A stretch of 34,149 bases of DNA from Clostridia bacterium (GTDB lineage Bacteria; Bacillota; Clostridia; Oscillospirales; Acutalibacteraceae). Numbering within the stretch: position 1 is the stretch's first letter; each line of letters starts with the position of its first letter. Location: positions 1 through 34,149 of the forward strand of contig JAFUHX010000003.1 of NCBI GenBank assembly GCA_017474045.1. The letters run 5' to 3'. Positions 1-7,596 of this stretch are shown here, one piece after another. Both the position numbers and the translations under genes were made by a program. Under the pieces are notes generated by a model. It had not been told where the DNA came from and ran no database searches. It saw nothing but the letters and a program-made list of their open reading frames with translations.

Positions 1-42
1 AAGCAGTTTTTACAGAGATATTTTTCGTTTAAAGGAAATGAT

Positions 43-78
43 AAACTCCCCGTCATACTCGTGTATTACGGGGAGTTT
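43..78 (+). terminator. Intrinsic terminator of a gene left of the window
   Basis: AAACTCCCCGT (43-53) and ACGGGGAGTTT (68-78) form an 11-bp perfect stem with a 14-nt loop. On the plus strand it runs into TTTTC, while on the minus strand no T-run follows. It therefore most likely ends a plus-strand transcript that starts outside the window. Between it and the stop codon at 166 there is only a weak 5-bp hairpin (118-132), which could serve the minus-strand gene. Confidence 0.7.
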
Positions 79-165
79 TCGTGATGTTTAAGCGGAAAAG
101 AGCCTGTAAAAACCCTAACTTCCTTACGAAGTGTCGCCCAAGGTGTCATTTTTATTTTTATAGTC

Positions 166-2283
166 TTAATCCACAATAATTCCTTCAGTTAAAATAATTT
201 CCTCTGTGGGAAGCTCTTCCTCATAGAAAACAACGCTTTCAATCATTTCAGCTGTTTCAAGGTCAAAGCTTGCAACGCTGCGGTTTGTTACGGTATAAAG
301 AGTTTTTCCGATGTACGCTCCTCTTAAGAAGCCGAAATAATCTGTAATTTCCGAGGGGTGAGCAAAATTCTGTTTTTCAGTAAATTTTCCGTCTTTAACT
401 GTCATCAGCTTAAACTGATAGCTCTGACCGCCCTGAAGGTCATATCTCAGCGGAAAGCCAAAAGTGTTGCCGTTTGAAAGGGTCATAAAGGCTTTGTGGT
501 CGCTGTTGACCTCACAAAAAGCACCTTTTATAATGTGAGTATCCATTTCCTTAGGCTTTTCCGGGTCAGAAACATCAAAGAGTGAAAGCTTTACGCTTGA
601 AAAATCTGCGCTTTCTTCGTCGCCGTCATAACCTACACCAACAAGAAGACCTTCTCCGATGGGGTGAAGATATTCTGAAAAGCCGGGGAGCTTGAGCTCA
701 CCCTTCATTTCGGGAGAGTCAGGCTTGCTCAGGTCAATAACAAACAGCGGGTCAGTATTTCTGAAGGTTACAACATAGGCGTAGTTTCCCATGTATCTGA
801 CGCTTTTTATCTGTTCGTCTTTGGCAATATCAAAAAGCTCTCCGATAACATTCAGCTCACCGTCGAGAACATAGAGGCTGCTGATGTCGCAATCTTCGTT
901 ATAGTCATAGTCTGTTGTGGCAATTCTGAAAAAGCCGCCGTTTTCATCCATTGAAAATTGGTTATCAACCATTCCGGGAACAATACCGCTTTTTCTGAAC
1001 TCAACTTTTCCGTTTTCCAAAGAAAAAACATAAAGATTTGTTCTGTGTCTGCCGGACATCTTGTCGGTACTGCTGATATATTCCGTGTCGGCAACATAAA
1101 GCTTTGACTGAGAGCAATAAACCTCTGAATAGCTTCCGAGAACGGTTTCGGCGCTGACCTCTCCCTTTTCGTCTGAGGTGTCGTAGCCTGAAACTACAAC
1201 ATAGGTCCTGCTTTCTTTTTCTCTGTCAGCAACATAAATATCTTCAACAGAGATTGCCTTTTCTTCAATTTTGGGAATATATTTTTCGCCGTCTGAGTCG
1301 CCGTTAAGATTGACAAGATATTCCGTAACGGTATAGAGATAGCTGCCGACCATTCTTGAGGTAAGATATTCGCCGTCCTGAGTAATATAGCGAAGAAGCT
1401 TTGGCGAGCTTTTTTCTGAAATATCATAAACAGCCGTTACAGCATCAGAATTGAAAGGATAATAATAGCTGTAAGAAAAAGAGGAATAATATTTTTTCTC
1501 ATTGTTTTCTTCTGCTTTTTCGCTTTCGGTTCCAACAGCTACAAGACGGTCACCGTTTAAATAAATTTCTCTGACAAAAAATGTTTTTTCTTCGTCCTTT
1601 GCTTTAAGCTCCTGTGAAAAAGCAACTGACATATCTTTTGTGTCAATTATTGTCAAGCGTTTCTGATTTGAAATAATATAAAGAAACCTTCCGTCGTTTT
1701 TAACAATGTCTGCTTCGTCAACTCCCTGAACCTGAGTGTTGGTCTGGCTGAAGGATTCTTCTTTAACTTCAAAAGACTGAGAAGCCGAGCCTGTTCCATT
1801 GGTGTTAAGGGCGCTTCCCGGTGCTTCCATATCAGCAGCCATGTCTCCTTCAGTTGAAGAAAATTTCAATGTATCGTTAAAGATTCCATCGATGAAGTCA
1901 TCAACATCGTCATATTTTTTCATGTTTAAAAAGTAGTTTTTAATATCTTTTTCGTCCTGGAATTTCATAACAGCCTTAGGCGCAATTCCAAGGTCAATGG
2001 CTTCATATTTAACCTCGGGCTTGTTCTCTTGCGCAGACAAAGTTGTCTGCTCATCATAATTTATGGGAACCTGAACGGTCTGAGAAACAAACACGCTGGT
2101 TAAAACAACAGCAACACTTGCGGCAACCGCAACGGCTTTAAGAAAAACATGTTGACTTTTTCTTTTTTGCTTAATATTTTTTTCTTTAAGCATTTTTGTA
2201 ATATTTTCTTTTGAAAGGCTTTCAGGAACTTCATCCTTTGAAGAAAGCATTTCTTTTATATCTTCAAAATTTTCAGTTTTCAT
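166..2283 (-). CDS. Membrane-anchored beta-propeller protein, likely anti-sigma partner
   Basis: This 705-residue protein matches the secreted beta-propeller family (Pfam Beta_propel, PF09826). A charged cytoplasmic N-terminus (residues 1-45) is followed by one membrane helix (about 46-66), a linker, and from about residue 185 a long beta-rich extracytoplasmic region with repeated strands such as GRFLYIISNQKRLTIIDT. Its ATG overlaps the ECF sigma stop codon (shared bases 2280-2283), and its Shine-Dalgarno site GGAGG lies inside the sigma gene, so the two are translationally coupled. The layout (short cytoplasmic tail, one helix, outer sensor domain, sigma gene directly upstream) is that of an anti-sigma factor. 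I infer that the tail binds the sigma factor, but the tail shows no classical zinc-binding anti-sigma motif. The signal sensed is unknown. Confidence 0.85.
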   Translation of the reverse strand: MKTENFEDIKEMLSSKDEVPESLSKENITKMLKEKNIKQKRKSQHVFLKAVAVAASVAVVLTSVFVSQTVQVPINYDEQTTLSAQENKPEVKYEAIDLGIAPKAVMKFQDEKDIKNYFLNMKKYDDVDDFIDGIFNDTLKFSSTEGDMAADMEAPGSALNTNGTGSASQSFEVKEESFSQTNTQVQGVDEADIVKNDGRFLYIISNQKRLTIIDTKDMSVAFSQELKAKDEEKTFFVREIYLNGDRLVAVGTESEKAEENNEKKYYSSFSYSYYYPFNSDAVTAVYDISEKSSPKLLRYITQDGEYLTSRMVGSYLYTVTEYLVNLNGDSDGEKYIPKIEEKAISVEDIYVADREKESRTYVVVSGYDTSDEKGEVSAETVLGSYSEVYCSQSKLYVADTEYISSTDKMSGRHRTNLYVFSLENGKVEFRKSGIVPGMVDNQFSMDENGGFFRIATTDYDYNEDCDISSLYVLDGELNVIGELFDIAKDEQIKSVRYMGNYAYVVTFRNTDPLFVIDLSKPDSPEMKGELKLPGFSEYLHPIGEGLLVGVGYDGDEESADFSSVKLSLFDVSDPEKPKEMDTHIIKGAFCEVNSDHKAFMTLSNGNTFGFPLRYDLQGGQSYQFKLMTVKDGKFTEKQNFAHPSEITDYFGFLRGAYIGKTLYTVTNRSVASFDLETAEMIESVVFYEEELPTEEIILTEGIIVD

Positions 2284-2819
2284 TCTGTAACCTCCGTTTC
2301 GCTTTTTAAAAAAACTCTCAGCTTTTCCGCTGCCCTTGAAAGCTTTGAGCGAACAGTTCCTGCCTTCATGGAAAGCATTTTTCCAACTTCTTCGCTTTTA
2401 TAGCCGCAGACAAAAGAAAGAATAACAATTTTCCTTTCCTCAGAAGAAAGGCTTTCCAACGCCTTCTGAATTTCAACAGAAAGCTCGCCGTTCTTTTCAG
2501 CGGCGCAGATATGTATTGCGTTTTCAAGAGGAACCTTGTTTTTTGAAATTGCTTTTTCTTTTTGTTTCTGCTTGCAACAGTTAAACAGAATTTTGAAAAT
2601 CCACGCTTTAAAGCTTTCTGCCTTTTTCAGCCTTTTAATGTTTTCAAAGGCGCAAAGCACCGTTTCGCTGACTGCGTCTTCCGCAAGAATTTGAGAAGAG
2701 GTCCAATACAAAGCAAAGCGATAAAGATCCTTTGAATAATGAGAATAAATTTCACCAAAAGCCTCAATATCACCTTTTTGGGCCTGTCTGACCAGATCAT
2801 GCATAATTTCTGAGCTCAT
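2280..2819 (-). CDS. ECF-type RNA polymerase sigma factor
   Basis: This 179-residue sigma-70 family protein has only regions 2 and 4, as expected for the ECF group. Region 2 covers about residues 8-85 (FGEIYSHYSKDLYRFALYW, then AEDAVSETVLCAFENI and FKAWIFKILFNCC). Region 4 is the C-terminal helix-turn-helix (LSSEERKIVILSFVCGYKSEEVGKML, then AGTVRSKLSRA). I start at the ATG at 2819, preceded by GGATG at 8 nt, rather than at the GTG 9 nt upstream. It is the first gene of a two-gene operon with the membrane beta-propeller protein, which is probably its regulator. On the minus strand about 40-50 nt upstream lies GCAACAAAAC, which resembles the AAC-containing -35 element of many ECF promoters, so autoregulation is possible but unproven. 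Confidence 0.93.
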   Translation of the reverse strand: MSSEIMHDLVRQAQKGDIEAFGEIYSHYSKDLYRFALYWTSSQILAEDAVSETVLCAFENIKRLKKAESFKAWIFKILFNCCKQKQKEKAISKNKVPLENAIHICAAEKNGELSVEIQKALESLSSEERKIVILSFVCGYKSEEVGKMLSMKAGTVRSKLSRAAEKLRVFLKSETEVTE

Positions 2820-2940
2820 ATTTATCACATCCGTTCATATAATAAGATAAAAAAGGATCGTGTTTTGTTGCAATCAAAAGAAAAATTTTTCAAAAATATT
2901 TTTTTCTTCTCCGTGGAAAACTTATAGAGGGTGATTCAAA

Positions 2941-3111
2941 ATGTCTGAAAAAATAAAAATCAAAAAAAGCAGTCTCAGTCCCAAGGTTCAAAGCATTGTT
3001 GAAATCTGGAAGGGCAACAAAAACCGAAGCAGCGACGTTTTAGGGTGGTACACGGGAACACCCACGCTGACAGACGATTTAAAACCGGAGCAAGACGCAG
3101 ACGACCTTTAA
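2941..3111 (+). CDS. Small conserved hypothetical protein (56 aa)
   Basis: ATG at 2941 follows AGAGGGTGA at a good distance, and the frame runs to TAA at 3109-3111. The product is lysine-rich at the N-terminus and ends with SDVLGWYTGTP, then a short acidic stretch and QDADDL. From memory, a DVxGxYTGTP...QDADDL pattern recurs in short uncharacterised clostridial proteins, which argues that this is a real gene although it is below usual ORF cut-offs. It is transcribed divergently from the ECF sigma gene and is followed 13 nt later by a terminator, so it is a self-contained unit. No membrane segment, signal peptide or catalytic motif is visible. Function unknown. Confidence 0.8.
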   Translation: MSEKIKIKKSSLSPKVQSIVEIWKGNKNRSSDVLGWYTGTPTLTDDLKPEQDADDL

Positions 3112-3124
3112 AATTTCAGCATGG

Positions 3125-3155
3125 GGGGATGTAAAAGCCTTATTTTTATATCCCC
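3125..3155 (+). terminator. Intrinsic terminator of the small ORF
   Basis: GGGGATGTAAAA (3125-3136) pairs with TTTTATATCCCC (3144-3155), a 12-bp stem with one G-T pair and a 7-nt loop, followed by TTTCCTTT. It lies directly after the stop codon at 3111. The stem resembles that of the terminator at 19928-19960. Confidence 0.8.
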
Positions 3156-3164
3156 TTTCCTTTG

Positions 3165-3310
3165 TGAGCGCAAAAAACGCGCGGAATAAGCAAATGTTTT
3201 TTGCTATCTTTAGTAATTTTATAGCTTTAAAGGGTTTCTCCGGCAGTTCAAAAGCGGAAGAAACCCTTTATTTGCTTCGTTTTCTGCGGTATGCACATTT
3301 TTTGCAGCCG
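3165..3310 (-). repeat. Structured intergenic repeat, copy A (minus orientation)
   Basis: First of three copies of a ~145-nt element. Read on the minus strand it contains GCATACCGCAGAAAAC, a hairpin made of AAAGGGTTTC and GAAACCCTTT (plus strand 3229-3238 and 3260-3269), and a T-rich right end. Outer arms also pair: AAGCAAAT (3188-3195) with ATTTGCTT (3270-3277), and GCAAAAAA (3170-3177) with TTTTTTGC (3298-3305). It fills the gap between the converging 3' ends of the small ORF and the DHHW gene. Boundaries are approximate. Confidence 0.75.
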
Positions 3311-3314
3311 CTTT

Positions 3315-4508
3315 TTATTTTTTTAAAAAGCCTTCAAGACTTGTGTCTTCAAGAAAAGTGTTGAGGTTATAAATAAAAGCCATGTGGCTGAAGTCATAGT
3401 CTTTCATAATTTCTGAAAGCTTATCGCTGCAATAGCGCGGGTCAACCACAACAATTTTTGAAAAGAAGGGCGCAAACATGGGAATCATGCAGTTTGCATA
3501 GGAATCCTTTAAAATAAGAAGTGCATTTTCTGTTTCGGCACTTGTTGAAATTATAATTTTGTCAAAGTTGCCCCCCATAAAAACTTCATAGTGGTTTTTG
3601 TTTTCAAGCTTTGATTTATCAAAATAAGAAGCTGTTTTTGTTCCCTGAGCCTCATAATATAAAACAGAAGAAACCTTCGGCTCTGAAGGAAAACAAATTT
3701 CAACGCTGTCTGAAATGTCTCTCACCTGAGAAGAAGAGGCAAGCGTTCCCTGAAAGGAAGAAGACACCGTTTGAAATTCAAATTTTGTTTTACTTATGTC
3801 AATTTTCCAGTTTTTCATTAAGGCCCGGAAGGCTTCAAGGGCTGCGTGGCTTGTCCAATGGTGGTCGGTTTTATAAAAAAGCTTTTCTTTATCCTCTTGT
3901 TTTTCAAAGACCGAATAGCAATCAATAAATTGAATTTTTCCTTTTGAAATGGCTTCTTCGGCAGCCTTCAGCTGAGACTTCTGACTCTCTTCAGCAACAA
4001 AAGAAGGAAGATATTGAGAAAGAAGCGCTGAGGAATTGGGCGACAAAACAAATGCAGTTTTAATGCTTTTATTCTTTTTTGAAAAAGAGTTAAGAGTGCT
4101 GAAGACTCCGTTCATCTTTTCGCTGTTATAGCTGCTCTGCTTTTCAAAAAGAAAACCGTTTTTTCCAATATAAACGCCATTTTCTTCTTTTATTCCCACA
4201 AGGCGATCGGCCTCGGTTTTAAGCTGAATAATTTTTTCTCTGAGTGGAAACTGGTCAGCCAGCCACGACTCAAAATCTGTCATAAAAGATCCGTCGGCAA
4301 GAGAAGAAAAGGTCAGGGCAGGTCTCTGAGCAAGAACTCTGTTTTCGCTTTCGCTCATTTCTTTATCGCTGCTGAAAACAAAAAACAACGAAACCGAAAC
4401 TATAATGAGGCTGAAAAGCGCAGTCATAATAATGCTCAAAACATTCATTGAAGAATCATCATGCTGATCTTTTTCGTTTTCTTTAGGGTCAAGTTGATTA
4501 TTATTCAT
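3315..4508 (-). CDS. DHHW family protein (AlgX/AlgJ-like acetyltransfer partner)
   Basis: This 397-residue protein has one N-terminal membrane helix (about 22-45) after a polar tail and an extracytoplasmic SGNH-like domain. The family signature DHHW is at 215-218, within FYKTDHHWTSHAA, and the ENRVLAQRPAL segment (about 55-65) is typical of the family. Proteins of this type work beside MBOAT acyltransferases to move acyl groups, usually acetyl, onto extracellular polysaccharides. That fits its position 12 nt downstream of the MBOAT gene at the end of the four-gene cluster. AAAGGA precedes the ATG. The substrate cannot be read from the sequence. Confidence 0.88.
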   Translation of the reverse strand: MNNNQLDPKENEKDQHDDSSMNVLSIIMTALFSLIIVSVSLFFVFSSDKEMSESENRVLAQRPALTFSSLADGSFMTDFESWLADQFPLREKIIQLKTEADRLVGIKEENGVYIGKNGFLFEKQSSYNSEKMNGVFSTLNSFSKKNKSIKTAFVLSPNSSALLSQYLPSFVAEESQKSQLKAAEEAISKGKIQFIDCYSVFEKQEDKEKLFYKTDHHWTSHAALEAFRALMKNWKIDISKTKFEFQTVSSSFQGTLASSSQVRDISDSVEICFPSEPKVSSVLYYEAQGTKTASYFDKSKLENKNHYEVFMGGNFDKIIISTSAETENALLILKDSYANCMIPMFAPFFSKIVVVDPRYCSDKLSEIMKDYDFSHMAFIYNLNTFLEDTSLEGFLKK

Positions 4509-4520
4509 TGGTTTTTTCCT

Positions 4521-5933
4521 TTAAAATCTGAAATATAAAAACGGGTTATAGGTGTCGCTGACAAGGCAGACAACACAAAAAACAAAAATCAGAATATATT
4601 CCGCCGTATGAAGCAAAAATCTCAGTTCTTTGTTTTTGAAGCGGGGAAAATCTCTGAACACGCCGAAAGAAGAAAGAGCCATAACCAGAAGAATAAAACC
4701 ATAGCTGCTGAGATAATAAAGACTCTGAGTATCGAATAGCTCTGAAGAGGCAAACATTGCTTTCAGATAAAGCGCCGCAGAGCCCATGCTTTCCGAGGCG
4801 AAAAATACCCAGCCCACCATAACGATAACCATGGTTAAAATATGTTTAATCCACAAGGGAATTTTTTCAAGAACCGAAGCAAAAACAAATTTTTCAAGAA
4901 GAAGAAGCGCACCGTAAAAAGCTCCCCAGACAACGAAGTTCCAGCTTGCTCCGTGCCATAAGCCTGTCAGGCACCAGACAGCCGCAATATTAAAAATTGT
5001 TCGCTTGCTTCCCTTTCGGTTTCCGCCGAGAGAAAAATAAACATAATCTCTGAACCAGGAGCTTAAAGAAATATGCCACCTCTTCCAGAAATCCTTAATG
5101 CTTGTGGCAGTATAGGGAAAATTGAAGTTCTGAATAAAATCAAAGCCAAGAATTTTTCCAAGACCCAAAGCCATGTCGCTATAGCCGCTGAAATCGAAAT
5201 AAATCTGCATGGTATAGCATAAAATTCCGAACCACGCCGTTAAAGCCGGCATTGAATTCAGGTCCTGAGCTGAAATTTCAGACCACACTGCACCGATTGT
5301 GTTGGCAAAAATTACCTTTTTTCCAAGTCCCCTTATAAAAAAGAGAAGACCGACAGAAATTTTTCTTTTCGAAATTTCTCTTTTAACAAGCTGTTTTTCA
5401 ACGTCGTTATATTGAACTATGGGACCTGCAATAAGCTGAGGGAACATACAGATATAAAGAGCGAAGGGCAAAAGCTTATCCTGAGCTTTAACCGTTCCTC
5501 TGTAAACATCAATAACATAGCTGAGAGCCTGAAAGGTATAAAAAGAAATTCCCACCGGCAAAGCAAAAGCTTTATAGTTCAAAGAAAGCGAAAAAATGTT
5601 TTCAACATTTTCAGCCACAAAGCCGGCGTATTTGAAAATCCCAAGAAGAATAAGATTAAAGGCAACGGCAAAGAAAAGAACAGCCTTTTTTTGCTTTTCA
5701 AAACCGTCATAAAATTGAAGATGGCGCCCGATATTATAGTTAAAACAGATGCTGACCAGCATTAAAACAATATAAACCGGTTCACCCCAAGCGTAAAAAA
5801 TCAAGCTTGCAAGAAGAAGAATAATATTTTTCTTTTTAAATTCCGTTTCTTCCCTTTCAAAAACGGGAACAAAATAAAAAATAGCAGTTATGGGAAGAAA
5901 AGCAAACAAAAAGGTAAGACTGCTGAATAACAT
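4521..5933 (-). CDS. MBOAT family O-acyltransferase (AlgI/DltB-like)
   Basis: This 470-residue polytopic membrane protein carries MBOAT signatures: DFWKRWHISL at 281-290, SLGGNRKGS just after, and the catalytic histidine in LWHGASWNF (His327). The length and about ten membrane segments match the AlgI/PatA group. It would pass an acyl group across the membrane for transfer to a surface glycan by the neighbouring DHHW and GDSL proteins. AGGAG lies 6 nt before the ATG. The gene sits 15 nt after the DUF4358 gene in one transcription unit. A DltB role is less likely because no dltA, dltC or dltD is present. Confidence 0.94.
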   Translation of the reverse strand: MLFSSLTFLFAFLPITAIFYFVPVFEREETEFKKKNIILLLASLIFYAWGEPVYIVLMLVSICFNYNIGRHLQFYDGFEKQKKAVLFFAVAFNLILLGIFKYAGFVAENVENIFSLSLNYKAFALPVGISFYTFQALSYVIDVYRGTVKAQDKLLPFALYICMFPQLIAGPIVQYNDVEKQLVKREISKRKISVGLLFFIRGLGKKVIFANTIGAVWSEISAQDLNSMPALTAWFGILCYTMQIYFDFSGYSDMALGLGKILGFDFIQNFNFPYTATSIKDFWKRWHISLSSWFRDYVYFSLGGNRKGSKRTIFNIAAVWCLTGLWHGASWNFVVWGAFYGALLLLEKFVFASVLEKIPLWIKHILTMVIVMVGWVFFASESMGSAALYLKAMFASSELFDTQSLYYLSSYGFILLVMALSSFGVFRDFPRFKNKELRFLLHTAEYILIFVFCVVCLVSDTYNPFLYFRF

Positions 5934-5948
5934 TTTAAACTCCTGAAT

Positions 5949-6419
5949 TTATAATGAACTTTTAAAAGCCGAACGAAGCTCAGCCGGGCTGTCGCAAACA
6001 GAAAAAACAACAAAGCCTTCTTTTTCTTCAAGAACAAAAGACTTCAGAAGGGCACTTTGCTCAGGAGCATAGCCTTCAAAGAGGTTGCTTTTTTCTTCGT
6101 TTTTGGTTTTAAGGTTAGAAATCAGCTCTTCTTTGTTTTCAAAGTCACCGAGCTTGATAATAAGAAGCTCTTTAACCTGCATAACCGAATCTGAAGCATA
6201 GTAAACAGCGCTTTCAAAATCCGACTTTTCAAAGCCGCATTTTTCTTTGAATTTTTGTTCGTCACATTCCTGAAGCTCTGAAAAATCAGAGGTGTTTTTT
6301 AAAGCGTCAAACATTTCCTGCGCTGTTTTATTGCTGACTTTGTTTTCGCTTGAAAGAAACAGCACAAAAAGAACCACAACAAGAACACACAAAAATTCTT
6401 TAAATTTAATTGCTTTCAT
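5949..6419 (-). CDS. DUF4358 domain-containing protein
   Basis: This 156-residue protein has an N-terminal membrane anchor (FLCVLVVVLFVLFLSSE, about 9-26) and an outer domain rich in Lys and Glu. The pattern FESAVYYASDSVMQVKELLIIKLGD, followed by a helix and a hydrophobic strand near the end (EGFVVFSVCD), fits DUF4358, a family commonly found beside MBOAT and DHHW genes in clostridia. The start codon lies 2 nt after the TAA of the GDSL gene, so the two are coupled. The role is unknown; by context it is an accessory lipoprotein-like or anchored subunit of the acylation machinery. No lipobox cysteine is seen. Confidence 0.8.
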   Translation of the reverse strand: MKAIKFKEFLCVLVVVLFVLFLSSENKVSNKTAQEMFDALKNTSDFSELQECDEQKFKEKCGFEKSDFESAVYYASDSVMQVKELLIIKLGDFENKEELISNLKTKNEEKSNLFEGYAPEQSALLKSFVLEEKEGFVVFSVCDSPAELRSAFKSSL

Positions 6420-6421
6420 TT

Positions 6422-7225
6422 TTAATATATTCCCTTTTCACGCATAATAAATTTAAGCCAATGTTTTTCATAAAATGCCTTTGCCAGATGAATTCCGTCT
6501 GAGCCATAATATTTTTTGCCCTTTTCAAAGGCAGGCCTTGAATCAAGATATTCAACCTCAAAGCTTTTACACATTTTAATAAGTCTTTTATTATAGGTAT
6601 TGATTTTTCCGAAGCGCACTGCTTTGGCAACGCTTCTGTCAACAGGAAAAATCAGACTGACAATAATACGGCAGTCAGGAAGCTCTTTTTTAAGCTGTTT
6701 AATAAGCTTTGAATACATGTTTATAAAATTATCAAGAAGAACCTTTTCTGTTGAGAGCATATTGATTCCGTAGTGTAAAATTAAAACAGGGGGACGAAGC
6801 TTGATAATTTTTTCCATGTTGTCTGAAAGATGATAAAGGCTTGCGCTGACCTGAGTAATAAGCTTTTTGGAATTGAGAATATTATAAATTTCAAGGCCGT
6901 TCATTAAAGAGTCGCCCACAAAATAAACGTTTTTAAAAACCTTTCGATAGGTTTTTGTTCCCTTTTTAATTTCCTTAATGCTTTTTTCAACTGCCTTTGC
7001 AACAGCCTGAGGCTGACTAGCCTGAGCAAGCTTTTCGGCAGTTTTTTCAATTTCTTTTTCAGCCGTTTCAACCGTGTCTGAAAAAAGCGAATCTAAAACG
7101 GCGCCGCCGTTAACGCTGCCGTTTTCCTTCTGCGGTGCTGAGCTTTCCATTGCAGCAAAATTCGTTATTGGAACTATAAGCAGCAAAAGTGATATAAAAA
7201 GCGAAAAAATTCTCTTTTTCAACAT
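6422..7225 (-). CDS. Secreted SGNH/GDSL-type hydrolase or acyltransferase
   Basis: This 267-residue protein has a signal peptide or anchor (about 5-25). A variable, helix-rich linker (40-95) is followed by an SGNH domain: block I VYFVGDSLMNG with GDSL at 104-107, block III HYGIN with G153 and N155, and the catalytic pair in GSDGIHL (Asp243, His246). This is the arrangement of SGNH enzymes that transfer or remove O-acetyl groups. It is the first gene of the cluster, with GGAGG at 6 nt before the ATG. I infer that it completes acyl transfer to a cell-surface glycan received through the MBOAT and DHHW proteins. Esterase activity is the alternative. Confidence 0.87.
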   Translation of the reverse strand: MLKKRIFSLFISLLLLIVPITNFAAMESSAPQKENGSVNGGAVLDSLFSDTVETAEKEIEKTAEKLAQASQPQAVAKAVEKSIKEIKKGTKTYRKVFKNVYFVGDSLMNGLEIYNILNSKKLITQVSASLYHLSDNMEKIIKLRPPVLILHYGINMLSTEKVLLDNFINMYSKLIKQLKKELPDCRIIVSLIFPVDRSVAKAVRFGKINTYNKRLIKMCKSFEVEYLDSRPAFEKGKKYYGSDGIHLAKAFYEKHWLKFIMREKGIY

Positions 7226-7367
7226 TATTCCTCCGAAAAAAACAATCTTATATAAGTTTATACTGAATAACGGAATAAATCAATAGAAAAAAAGAGAAAC
7301 AAACATAAAAACAAGAAATTTTTTGCTCCGTTTTTCTCAGGAAAATTAAATTAATTGAAAATTTGTG

Positions 7368-7396
7368 TTGACAAACCGCTTTCTTTGCGATATAAT
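7368..7396 (+). promoter_or_regulatory. Sigma-A promoter of tRNA-Thr
   Basis: TTGACA (7368-7373), a 17-nt spacer, and TATAAT (7391-7396): a perfect housekeeping promoter ending 21 nt before the tRNA. Confidence 0.93.
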
Positions 7397-7417
7397 AACA
7401 AAGCTGTTTAGCAAGTT

Positions 7418-7493
7418 GCTGCTATGGCGCAGTCGGTAGCGCGCATCCTTGGTAAGGATGAGGTCACCGGTTCAAATCCGGTTAGCAGCTCCA
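7418..7493 (+). tRNA. tRNA-Thr (anticodon GGT)
   Basis: A 76-nt cloverleaf. The acceptor stem GCTGCTA (7418-7424) pairs fully with TAGCAGC (7483-7489), with discriminator T and encoded CCA (7491-7493). The anticodon arm is CATCC-TTGGTAA-GGATG, which gives anticodon GGT (reads ACC and ACT). The T-arm is CCGG-TTCAAAT-CCGG. It has its own consensus promoter and terminator. Its 3' end is a usual integration site for tyrosine integrases, and an integrase gene starts about 100 nt downstream. Confidence 0.97.
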
Positions 7494-7530
7494 AGCCCTT
7501 GAAACTTCAGGTTTCAAGGGCTTTTTCTTT
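7494..7530 (+). terminator. Intrinsic terminator of tRNA-Thr
   Basis: AGCCCTTGAAAC (7494-7505) pairs with GTTTCAAGGGCT (7511-7522) around a 5-nt loop, followed by TTTTCTTT. It starts at the base after the CCA end. Confidence 0.95.
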
Positions 7531-7551
7531 GCTTTTCATAATTTTATCTGT

Positions 7552-7589
7552 GTGCATCCTTTTTTACAAAATTTAATGAAAGGATGCAC
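7552..7589 (+). promoter_or_regulatory. Hairpin covering the integrase ribosome binding site
   Basis: GTGCATCCTTT (7552-7562) pairs perfectly with AAAGGATGCAC (7579-7589) across a 16-nt loop. The 3' arm contains AAAGGA, the only purine-rich Shine-Dalgarno candidate for the integrase ATG at 7597 (or the ATG at 7576 in the same frame). If transcribed, the stem would hide the ribosome binding site, giving low or conditional integrase translation. Confidence 0.6.
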
Positions 7590-7596
7590 TCTCATT

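Noticed and set aside
1-35. Possible fourth repeat copy at the window start
   Set aside because: Only short TGTAAAAA-like and TTTAAA similarity; the hairpin and the AGAAACCCTTTA block are absent.
6406-6642. 78-codon frame overlapping the GDSL gene
   Set aside because: Out-of-frame shadow inside the GDSL coding region without a ribosome binding site.
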